Source: Dokdonella_A sp049583635
Lineage (GTDB): Bacteria; Pseudomonadota; Gammaproteobacteria; Xanthomonadales; Rhodanobacteraceae
Length of the DNA stretch: 13,691 nt
Reading direction: 5' to 3'
NCBI GenBank assembly: GCA_049583635.1
Contig: JBAUWF010000069.1
Coordinates: 1-13,691 of the forward strand
Shown here: one piece after another, positions 6,172-12,298 of the stretch
Layout: each line of letters begins with the position of its first letter
Position numbering within the stretch: the stretch's first letter is position 1
The notes under the pieces: generated by a model
What the model was told of the DNA's origin: nothing
The model's database searches: none
What the model saw: only the letters and a program-made list of their open reading frames with translations
Made by a program: the position numbers and the translations under genes

Positions 6172-8523
6172 ATGACCCTGATTCCGGCGTTGCGCATCGT
6201 ACGCGGATCGTCCATCGCACTGCTGGTTTGCGGTCTCTCCGCAATGCCCAGGCTTGACGCGGCAGCGCCCGGCGAGGCGGCCTGGCGCGATGTCGACCCG
6301 ATGATCGGCACCGGTGGCGATGGCCATACGTTTCCGGGTGCCACAGTGCCGTTCGGCATGATCCAGCTGAGCCCCGACACCGCGATGCCCGACTTCAAGC
6401 ATGCCTACAAGTGGGCGGCCGGCTACCGCTACGACGACGCAAGCATTCTCGGTTTTTCGCACACGCATTTTTCCGGCAGCGGACATTCGGATCTCGGCGA
6501 CGTGCTGCTCATGCCGGGCAGCGGTCCGGTGCAATGGGACGCCGGTGACATCCAAAAGCCCGGCAGTGGCTATCGTTCGCGTTTCAACCATGCATCGGAG
6601 TCGGCCGAACCAGGCTACTACGCGGTGACACTGCTCGATGGCAACGTGCGTGTCGAACTGACGGCAGGAGCGCGCGTCGGCTGGCATCGCTACACGTTTC
6701 CCGCGGGCAAATCCGCGCATGTGCTGCTCGATCTGCGTCCGAGCATTTACGATTATCCCGGCAAGGTGCTGTGGTCGAGTCTGCGAGTGCGCGAGGACGG
6801 TACCGTCAGCGGCCATCGCGAAACGCGTGGCTGGGCGCCCGGGCGGCAGTTGTATTTTGCGCTGCGTTTTTCGCAACCGATGCGGGCGCACGAGTTGGTC
6901 AATCGCGAGCAGGACATCCTCTACAAGGGTTTCAAGGGCCCGGGCCGCAATCCGTCCGATACCGCCGCGGTACAGGGCAAGGCCCTCGAAGGTGCATTCG
7001 AATTCGGCGAACTCGCGAAACCTTTGCTGGTGAAAGTGGCTATTTCCACGGCCAGCGAGGCCAATGCGATCGCCAATCTCGATGCCGACGGCTCCGGTTG
7101 GGACTTCGACGCGCGCCGCGCCAATGCGCGCAAGCAATGGCAACAGGCGCTGGCCGCGATCGACATCGACGCGCCGACCGACGTGCGCAAGACCTTCTAT
7201 ACGGCGATGTATCACGCGCTGATCGCGCCGAATCTCGCGATGGACGTGAACGGCGACTGGCGCGGTCCCGACCACGGCGTGCACCAGGCCGATGGCTTCA
7301 CGTTCTATTCCACCTGGTCGCTGTGGGATGTCTATCGTGCGCAACAGCCGCTGATGGCATTGATCCAGCCGGCGCAGCGCGTCAACGATTTCGTCAACTC
7401 ACTGCTCACCGCGCAACAGTCGAGTCCGTTCGGGATCCTGCCGGTGTGGGCGTATCAGGGCCTCGAAACCTGGTGCATGATCGGCTACCACGCGGTGCCG
7501 GTCATCGCCGACGCGTACATGAAGGGCTTTCGTGGTTTCGATACCGACGCGGCGCTCAAAGCCATGGTTGCGAGCGCGAGTTACGCGCCGTATGGCGATC
7601 TTCGCGACTACATGAAACTCGGCTACGTGCCGATCGACAAGGAGCCCGAAGCGGCCTCCAAAACCGTGGAATACGCATTCGACGACTGGACCATTGCGCA
7701 GATGGCCACGGCGATGGGCAAAGCGGATATTGCAGCGCGCTTCGACAAACGCGCCGGCAACTGGCGCAATGTGTTCGACGCCAGGACCGGCTTCATCCGT
7801 GCGCGCAAGACCGACGGCAGCTTCAACGAGCCGTTCGACCCCGCAGCGGTCGGTTACGGCAGCGACTACACCGAGGGCAATGCGTGGCAATATTCCTGGT
7901 ACGAGCCGCAGGATATCGCCGGCCTCATCAAGCTGCTCGGTGGCGATGACAAGTTCATCGCCAGGCTCGATGCGGTATTCGACGCGACCGTCGATCCGAA
8001 GGAGTTCGCCAACGTCGAGGACATTTCCGGACTGATCGGCTATTACGCGCATGGCAACGAACCGAGTCACCATATCGCTTATTTGTATGACTACGCCGGG
8101 GCACCCTGGAAGACCCAGCGGCGGCTGACGCAGATCATGCGGACCCAGTACGCACCGACACCGACCGGTCTCGCCGGCAACGACGATCTCGGCCAGATGT
8201 CGGCCTGGTATGTTTTCACCGCATTGGGTTTCTATCCCGTCGCGCCGGCCAGCAATCAATATGTGATCGGCCGCCCGTTCGTACGACGTGCGATGCTCAA
8301 TCTTCCCGACGGCAAGCGGTTCACCGTGACCGCCGACAATCTCGACGCCGCGCACCCGTATGTCGGCAGCGTCGAACTTGACGGCCAGGCGCTGACCCGC
8401 ACCTGGCTACGGCACTCGGACATCATGGCCGGCGGCGACCTGCACTTCGTGATGCAGGCCGAGCCGAATCACGCCTGGGGCAGCGGCATCGGTGCACGCC
8501 CGTATTCGATGTCGACCAAGTAA
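6172..8523 (+). CDS. Secreted GH92 family alpha-mannosidase (second copy, complete)
   Basis: A complete 783-residue GH92 enzyme. Residues 1-31 form a Sec signal peptide (core SSIALLVCGLSAM, likely cut near DAAA-PGEA); the single Cys there does not form a lipobox in a proper context. Family motifs in order: VDPMIGTGGDGHTFPGATVPFGMIQLSPD (41-69), GFSHTHFSGSGHSDLGD (94-110), TFYSTWSLWDVYRAQQP (377-393), YTEGNAWQYSW (566-576, Glu568 a candidate acid), HGNEPSHHIAYLYDYAGAPWKTQ (627-649) and GNDDLGQMSAWY (669-680, Asp671/672). It is expected to remove terminal alpha-linked mannose with inversion, using calcium, in the periplasm or outside the cell. The open frame upstream (4621-6171) is antisense to the permease and kinase and is Arg/Gln/His-rich, so it is not part of the protein. 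The HGNEPSHH form is the one I associate with alpha-1,2/1,3-mannosidases; the exact linkage is not certain. Confidence 0.96.
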   Translation: MTLIPALRIVRGSSIALLVCGLSAMPRLDAAAPGEAAWRDVDPMIGTGGDGHTFPGATVPFGMIQLSPDTAMPDFKHAYKWAAGYRYDDASILGFSHTHFSGSGHSDLGDVLLMPGSGPVQWDAGDIQKPGSGYRSRFNHASESAEPGYYAVTLLDGNVRVELTAGARVGWHRYTFPAGKSAHVLLDLRPSIYDYPGKVLWSSLRVREDGTVSGHRETRGWAPGRQLYFALRFSQPMRAHELVNREQDILYKGFKGPGRNPSDTAAVQGKALEGAFEFGELAKPLLVKVAISTASEANAIANLDADGSGWDFDARRANARKQWQQALAAIDIDAPTDVRKTFYTAMYHALIAPNLAMDVNGDWRGPDHGVHQADGFTFYSTWSLWDVYRAQQPLMALIQPAQRVNDFVNSLLTAQQSSPFGILPVWAYQGLETWCMIGYHAVPVIADAYMKGFRGFDTDAALKAMVASASYAPYGDLRDYMKLGYVPIDKEPEAASKTVEYAFDDWTIAQMATAMGKADIAARFDKRAGNWRNVFDARTGFIRARKTDGSFNEPFDPAAVGYGSDYTEGNAWQYSWYEPQDIAGLIKLLGGDDKFIARLDAVFDATVDPKEFANVEDISGLIGYYAHGNEPSHHIAYLYDYAGAPWKTQRRLTQIMRTQYAPTPTGLAGNDDLGQMSAWYVFTALGFYPVAPASNQYVIGRPFVRRAMLNLPDGKRFTVTADNLDAAHPYVGSVELDGQALTRTWLRHSDIMAGGDLHFVMQAEPNHAWGSGIGARPYSMSTK

Positions 8524-8570
8524 CATTGATTGCGCGTCGACCCGCGCGTTCGCTTGTGGATGAACAATTT

Positions 8571-8574
8571 GGAG
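8571..8574 (+). promoter_or_regulatory. Ribosome binding site of the VOC protein gene
   Basis: GGAG followed by 8 nt and ATG at 8583. It decides for 8583 over the in-frame start at 8526, which would add 19 unconvincing Arg-rich residues. Confidence 0.65.
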
Positions 8575-8582
8575 AATGCATC

Positions 8583-9023
8583 ATGTCCAGTACGGGCAAG
8601 CCGTTGAACACCGGTTCCACCATCATTCCGTGTCTGCGTTATCGCGATGCAAAAGCCGCGATCGAATGGCTGTGCAAGGCATTCGGCCTTGATCGCAATG
8701 CCGTGTACGAAGACGACGAAGGCAAGGTCATGCACGCGCAGCTCACCTTCGGCAACGGCATGATCATGCTCGGCACCGTCAGCGACAACGAGTTCGGTCG
8801 ACACATGGCCCAGCCCGACGAGACCGGCGGACGCGAAACCCAGTGCCCATGCGTGATAGTCGCCGATTGCGATGGGCACTACGCACGCGCCAAGGCCGCA
8901 GGTGCCGAAATTGTCGACGAACTCGAAACCAAGGAATACGGCGGCAACGGTTACAGTTGCCGCGACCTGGAGGGGCATCTTTGGTACTTCGGCAGCTACG
9001 ATCCGTGGGTTGGCGAGCACTGA
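8583..9023 (+). CDS. VOC superfamily (glyoxalase/bleomycin-resistance fold) protein
   Basis: A 146-residue small cytoplasmic protein of the vicinal oxygen chelate fold, of the PhnB-like single-module kind. It starts with GSTIIPCLRYRDAKAAIEWLCKAFGL (11-36), the usual first beta-alpha unit. MHAQLTFGNGMIMLG (50-64) carries a possible metal-ligand His51, and the fold closes with YSCRDLEGHLWYFGSY (124-139). Enzymatic role is unknown: the family includes lyases, dioxygenases and resistance proteins, and the substrate cannot be predicted. The start follows GGAG by 8 nt. The gene lies 59 nt after the GH92 stop with no terminator visible, so read-through from the mannosidase gene is possible. Nothing links it to mannose use. 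Its 3' end overlaps the convergent RsuA gene by 28 bp. Confidence 0.9.
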   Translation: MSSTGKPLNTGSTIIPCLRYRDAKAAIEWLCKAFGLDRNAVYEDDEGKVMHAQLTFGNGMIMLGTVSDNEFGRHMAQPDETGGRETQCPCVIVADCDGHYARAKAAGAEIVDELETKEYGGNGYSCRDLEGHLWYFGSYDPWVGEH

Positions 9024-9718
9024 AACAATCGGGATTCGATATCGCCACTCAGAGCGCGCCACTGCCCCGCCGGCAGCTCGCTCAGTACCAGACCTCCGAT
9101 TGAAAGGCGGTGCAGGGTTTCGACGTGATTGCCGAGCGCCGCGAACATGCGCCGTACCTGATGGTAGCGACCCTCGGTGAGGGTGAGTCGCGCATGGCGC
9201 GGCGCGATCGCGTCGAGCCGCGCCGCTGCAAGGGCGGTGGACTCCGATTCGAGCCTGAGCGAACCGGCAGCGAAGACAGCCGCCTCATCGCCGCGCAAAT
9301 CGTTCGCGAGGGTGACTTCGTAGACCTTCGGTAGATGCGATTTCGGCGAGATGATCCGATGCAGCAACGCACCGTCGTCGGTCATCAGCAACAAACCCGA
9401 GGTGTCGCGATCGAGCCGGCCGACCGACGACAGCGGCGGCTTGCGGTGGCGAAACCGCGGCGGCAGCAGATCGTAGATCACGCGGCCGCCGCGGTCTTTG
9501 GTGGAACAGGTGTAACCGGTCGGCTTGTGCAGCATCAGGACCATGCCCTGCGGCGGATCGAGCGGCTCGTCGTCGACGCGGATGTCGCCGTGGTCGGCCT
9601 TGTCGTCCGGGCCCAGCGGACTGCCGTCGACACGCGTGACCAGGCCGTTGCGCAGCATCAACGCGACATCCTTGCGACTGCCGTAGCCCAGGTTGGCCAG
9701 CAGACGCATCAAATTCAT
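8996..9718 (-). CDS. rsuA: 16S rRNA pseudouridine synthase, RsuA type
   Basis: A 240-residue pseudouridine synthase of the RsuA/RluB/E/F family, which usually has 230-290 residues. RsuA makes pseudouridine 516 in 16S rRNA during 30S assembly. The N-terminal S4 RNA-binding domain is MNLMRLLANLGYGSRKDVALMLRNGLVTRVDG (1-32). The catalytic motif is GRLDRDTSGLLLMTDDG (100-116), with the aspartate of RLD (Asp103) as nucleophile. KVYEVTL (131-137) and EGRYHQVRRMFAALGNHVETLHR (182-204) follow. The LMTDDG and CST-D forms resemble RsuA more than RluE. The ATG at 9718 overlaps the upstream methyltransferase stop (ATGA). The frame is open further upstream to 9928, but that part lies inside the methyltransferase gene. 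The last nine or so codons are antisense to the 3' end of the VOC gene. The exact target uridine is inferred from similarity. Confidence 0.88.
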   Translation of the reverse strand: MNLMRLLANLGYGSRKDVALMLRNGLVTRVDGSPLGPDDKADHGDIRVDDEPLDPPQGMVLMLHKPTGYTCSTKDRGGRVIYDLLPPRFRHRKPPLSSVGRLDRDTSGLLLMTDDGALLHRIISPKSHLPKVYEVTLANDLRGDEAAVFAAGSLRLESESTALAAARLDAIAPRHARLTLTEGRYHQVRRMFAALGNHVETLHRLSIGGLVLSELPAGQWRALSGDIESRLFQCSPTHGS

Positions 9719-10776
9719 GCCGTGGCCTCGATAACCTTGAAGCCCTCGCGTTCGACCACCGTGCGGCGCGTGGCGAACGAAGTTGCCAGTGCCTGCTCGT
9801 ACGCCAAGTGACGGTTTGCAACCAGCCACAGACGCCCGCCGGGTACCAATGCCTTGCCGGCAGCTTCGATGAATGCGCGGCCGAGTTCCGGACGGCCCGC
9901 GCGGCCGTGATGAAATGGCGGATTGCAAACAACAAAGTCGTAATGGCGTGGCAAGCCCGCCGCCACGTCATGCCACAGGAAATCCAGTTTCGCGCGAGAA
10001 TAGCCGGTTGACGCATTTGGCTGCGCCAGATTGATCCGGGCAAGTTCCAGTGCACGAGCCTCAGCCTCGTACAGATCCAGTGTGACGACGCCGGGACAAC
10101 GCCGCAGCACCTCGGCCGAAAGATAGCCGTAGCCGGCACCAAGATCAGCGCCGCGCCCGGCGAGTGTCGCCGGAAGGTTATCGGCCAGCAGTTTCGACGC
10201 CGGGTCCACGCGATCCCAGGCGAACAAACCCGGGCGACTCATGAAACGGCCATCGGCGATCGGTCGCGGGGAGTCGAGCATGATCCATTCGTCGATGAGC
10301 GATCGATTCATCGCAGCCGGATCGGCGGCGGCCCAGAACACCCGGCTCTTGTTTTTCGACAGACTCCGAACCGAACCGGCCAGCCGCGCGAAGTCGGCCT
10401 CGCCGGTGCGCGCGCCTTCGCTGTTTGCCATGCTTGCCACGACCACGCCGCCCGGCGCCGCATGCTGCAGTGCGGTCGCCATCGCCGCACGCGCTTCGTC
10501 ACGCTGACGCGGCGGCAGCAACAGCACCAGCGGAAAATCCCGCGCAGTGGTGGAATCCGTCACCGGGAGCCCGGCGCGCGTCAATGTATCGGCGTGCGGT
10601 TTGAAGCTTTGCGCGAATATCCAGTGCGCGCTCGCTGCTGCGCGTAGCGGCGCATTGCAACGGGCGCGCAAGAACAGCACGCGGTCATCCGCCGGCCAGC
10701 GCAATGCGCCGCAAACGAACGGCCAGAGCAAGGTCTCGAGCGCCGGATCCGCGTCGGAACGGCTGGATTGTGCCAT
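9715..10776 (-). CDS. rsmC: 16S rRNA guanine-N2 methyltransferase, RsmC-like
   Basis: A 353-residue SAM-dependent methyltransferase with the two-domain layout and length of RsmC (E. coli RsmC is about 343 residues). RsmC methylates G1207 of 16S rRNA. The N-terminal half (1-160) is a degenerate methyltransferase-like domain. The linker MSRPGLFAWDRVDPASKLLADNLP (179-202) matches the RsmC/RlmG pattern. The catalytic domain has motif I ADLGAGYGYLS (210-220) and the N2-guanine motif NPPFHHG (285-291). The ATG at 10776 is chosen for family length; the frame stays open to 11625, but that part only shadows the RNase region. No good Shine-Dalgarno is seen. The gene overlaps rsuA by ATGA, so the two 16S modification enzymes are coupled. 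RlmG (23S) is the main alternative by family. Confidence 0.87.
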   Translation of the reverse strand: MAQSSRSDADPALETLLWPFVCGALRWPADDRVLFLRARCNAPLRAAASAHWIFAQSFKPHADTLTRAGLPVTDSTTARDFPLVLLLPPRQRDEARAAMATALQHAAPGGVVVASMANSEGARTGEADFARLAGSVRSLSKNKSRVFWAAADPAAMNRSLIDEWIMLDSPRPIADGRFMSRPGLFAWDRVDPASKLLADNLPATLAGRGADLGAGYGYLSAEVLRRCPGVVTLDLYEAEARALELARINLAQPNASTGYSRAKLDFLWHDVAAGLPRHYDFVVCNPPFHHGRAGRPELGRAFIEAAGKALVPGGRLWLVANRHLAYEQALATSFATRRTVVEREGFKVIEATA

Positions 10777-10819
10777 CGGTCTGGGTCCGATCGGTGTTGA
10801 GCCGGTAGAATTGCGCAGT

Positions 10820-10906
10820 ATGACGCAGCAGACCCGCTCACGACTTGCGCTGCACGCCGAGCTGACCGCGACGGATATCCCCGCGCCAAGTATGCCGACC
10901 CGATGA
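10820..10906 (+). CDS. Possible 28-codon open frame before the CMD remnant
   Basis: ATG at 10820 to TGA at 10906 (MTQQTRSRLALHAELTATDI and eight more residues). The product is not recognised. Its stop overlaps the next start as ATGA. A TAGAAT hexamer lies 8 nt before the ATG, which could be a -10 box for a leaderless message, but no -35 is visible. It may be the start of a gene whose body was lost in the same event that truncated the CMD gene, or it may not be coding. Confidence 0.25.
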   Translation: MTQQTRSRLALHAELTATDIPAPSMPTR

Positions 10907-11088
10907 CCTGGATCAACACCGTTGCGTACGATCAGGCGGATGGTCCGCTGAAGACGTTGTACGACCGCATCAAGGGTCCCGGCAACAACATCGACAACGT
11001 CATGCTCGCGCACGGCCTGCGGCCGCATGCGCTGGAAGGCCACATGATGCTGTACAAGCGTGTGCTGCACCTTCGAGCAAGGCCATGA
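10903..11088 (+). pseudogene. Truncated CMD/AhpD-like peroxidase-related gene
   Basis: The first 57 or so residues (MTWINTVAYDQADGPLKTLY, then an IKGPGNNIDNVMLAHGLRPH stretch and EGHMMLYKRVLH) match the N-terminus of uncharacterised peroxidase-related proteins of the carboxymuconolactone decarboxylase/AhpD superfamily, usually about 170-190 residues long. Similarity stops after LYKRVLH; four unrelated residues (LRAR) and a Pro lead to TGA at 11088. The catalytic part with the CxxC/His motif is absent, so no peroxidase activity is expected. The breakpoint lies near 11070. The frame that takes over there (11069-11122) reads TFEQGHDIGLASFVVRL and then stops, which could be the 3' end of another gene joined by deletion. 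The family call is from recognition of the N-terminal pattern. Confidence 0.7.
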
Positions 11089-11250
11089 TATCGGCTTGGC
11101 CAGCTTCGTTGTTCGCTTGTGACACCGATGAACACCACGATGCGCAGCGGCCGGCAAGCGCCGCTGCGTCGCGAATTTCGCAGCCATGAAGACGCGGCTC
11201 ACGTCCATGGGCACACGCCGACGTAACTTCGATCCATCATTATCGTGCCG
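11089..11250. other. Intergenic stretch with a hairpin, before the RNase gene
   Basis: A 162-bp gap. It contains a short possible gene-end remnant (11069-11122, plus strand) and an inverted repeat GCAGCGGC/GCCGCTGC (11144-11151 and 11160-11167) with an 8-nt loop. No T-tract follows, so it is not a standard intrinsic terminator. A CATTAT hexamer at 11238-11243 sits 7 nt before the RNase ATG. No Shine-Dalgarno is seen for the RNase gene. Confidence 0.5.
11144..11167. repeat. Perfect 8-bp inverted repeat (hairpin without T-tract)
   Basis: GCAGCGGC, 8-nt loop, GCCGCTGC; one more C-G pair extends the stem to 9 bp. No run of T follows on either strand. It could mark the end of the truncated transcript or be a chance GC-rich palindrome. 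Confidence 0.45.
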
Positions 11251-11661
11251 ATGAATACCAATCGTCTGTTGATCGCCATTGTCGCCGTCATCGCAGCCAT
11301 TGCGCTGTGGCGTCTGCATGATGCGACTACAACCGCGCCGGGCGTAGCTGCGACGCAATCGTCGCGGAGCAGCGCGCAGCCGGCGCTGCCCGGATTCCTG
11401 CCGGCCGAGGCGCGTGACACACTTCAGCGCATCGCTGACAATGGACCCTTCGAGCACCGACAGGATGGCAGCGTCTTCAACAACCGCGAGCATCGATTGC
11501 CGGAGAAACCGCGCGGCTACTACCACGAGTACACTGTCGAAACTCCCGACATCGCCTATCGTGGCGCGCGCCGCATCATCACCGGTGGTCAGCCGCCCGC
11601 CGTCTATTACTACACCGACGATCACTACCGCAGTTTCCGTCGCTTCGAGGTGCCACGGTGA
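11251..11661 (+). CDS. Exported barnase-like guanyl-specific ribonuclease
   Basis: A 136-residue protein with an N-terminal hydrophobic segment (LLIAIVAVIAAIALW, residues 6-20) acting as signal peptide or membrane anchor, a Ser/Ala/Pro-rich linker (24-48) and a microbial RNase (N1/T1/barnase) domain at about 50-136. Catalytic residues align well: Glu93 in YYHEYTV, Arg104/Arg107 around GARRII and His125 in TDDHYRSF, corresponding to barnase Glu73, Arg83/Arg87 and His102. The domain looks intact. It should cleave RNA after guanosine in the periplasm or outside the cell, for nutrient use or as a toxin. ATG at 11251 is preferred; an in-frame GTG at 11245 is the alternative. No Shine-Dalgarno is visible. 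The stop codon overlaps the start of a barstar gene by one base, so inhibitor is made with enzyme. Confidence 0.9.
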   Translation: MNTNRLLIAIVAVIAAIALWRLHDATTTAPGVAATQSSRSSAQPALPGFLPAEARDTLQRIADNGPFEHRQDGSVFNNREHRLPEKPRGYYHEYTVETPDIAYRGARRIITGGQPPAVYYYTDDHYRSFRRFEVPR

Positions 11662-12101
11662 TGAGCGCGGATAATTTCGACATCGACCTTGGCAGTCCCG
11701 CTGTAGCGGGCGTCTTCTTCATTCCCGAACGTGATGGCGACGTGCTTGATGCGCTGGACGAACGCGCGCGCAGCAGCGATGCGCTGGTGCTGCGCGCCAA
11801 TCTGAGCGGCTGCCGTGACAAGGGCGACTTGCTGCGCCGGCTCGTGGACACGTTCGATCTGCCCGGGTATTTCGGCCACAACTGGGATGCGCTTTCCGAC
11901 AGCCTCGCCGATCTGGAATGGCTCGAAGCGGACGGTTACGTGTTGCTGCTCGACCACGCCGGCGACCTGCGCGAAGCGGCCGAGGCGGACTTCGAAACGT
12001 TCATCGAGATTCTCGACGATACCGCCGAAACCTGGCGCGAACGGGATATCGCATTCTTCAGCTTCGTGGCACTCAGATCGACTTCATCGTCGGCGGCATG
12101 A
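11661..12101 (+). CDS. Barstar family ribonuclease inhibitor
   Basis: A 146-residue cytoplasmic protein of the barstar family. The helix-loop that plugs the RNase active site is recognisable as LPGYFGHNWDALSDSLADLEWL (67-88). Asp76 and Asp80 correspond to barstar Asp35 and Asp39, the residues that bind the barnase catalytic site; Ser79 replaces Trp38. Barstar itself is about 90 residues, but proteobacterial homologues are often 120-150. It protects the cell from RNase that is not yet exported. The start ATG at 11661 shares its A with the RNase stop (TGATG); a GTG at 11658 is an equally open alternative. The last eight residues (ALRSTSSSAA region) are low complexity. The gene is the last of this plus-strand pair and has no terminator of its own in the 145 bp that follow. 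Confidence 0.9.
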   Translation: MSADNFDIDLGSPAVAGVFFIPERDGDVLDALDERARSSDALVLRANLSGCRDKGDLLRRLVDTFDLPGYFGHNWDALSDSLADLEWLEADGYVLLLDHAGDLREAAEADFETFIEILDDTAETWRERDIAFFSFVALRSTSSSAA

Positions 12102-12245
12102 CCGATTGACCAGGCTCGCCACCGCCGCTGGTCGCAACCGCGGCGAATCTCGTGTTGGAAATCATGCGGGCACTCCCCGGCACATGAGCGATCGTAGTCC
12201 TGCGCGTTGCGCCAGGCATCGAGCCCGGTGATCGGGTTGTGATAC

Positions 12246-12275
12246 AAAAAAAGAGGCCTCCCGAAGGAGGCCTCT
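12246..12275 (-). terminator. Strong intrinsic terminator with UUCG loop
   Basis: On the minus strand AGAGGCCTCC, loop TTCG, GGAGGCCTCT form a perfect 10-bp stem. Its last base begins a run of seven T (12252-12246). It lies 24 nt beyond the stop of the exported protein gene (12299-13691). On the plus strand there is no T-run, so it does not obviously end the barstar transcript. Confidence 0.92.
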
Positions 12276-12298
12276 GAAGGTGCCAACGTTGGGGCGAC

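Noticed and set aside
6037..7344. 435-codon minus-strand frame opposite the second GH92 gene
   Set aside because: The plus strand carries intact GH92 motifs throughout; the minus frame has no recognisable domain.
10777..11625. N-terminal extension of the rsmC frame
   Set aside because: It adds 283 residues antisense to the RNase gene and the CMD remnant; family length is reached from the ATG at 10776.
11936..12286. 116-codon minus-strand frame across the barstar 3' end and the terminator
   Set aside because: It crosses an intrinsic terminator hairpin and is mostly antisense to barstar. The 12102-12245 part encodes nothing recognisable on either strand.
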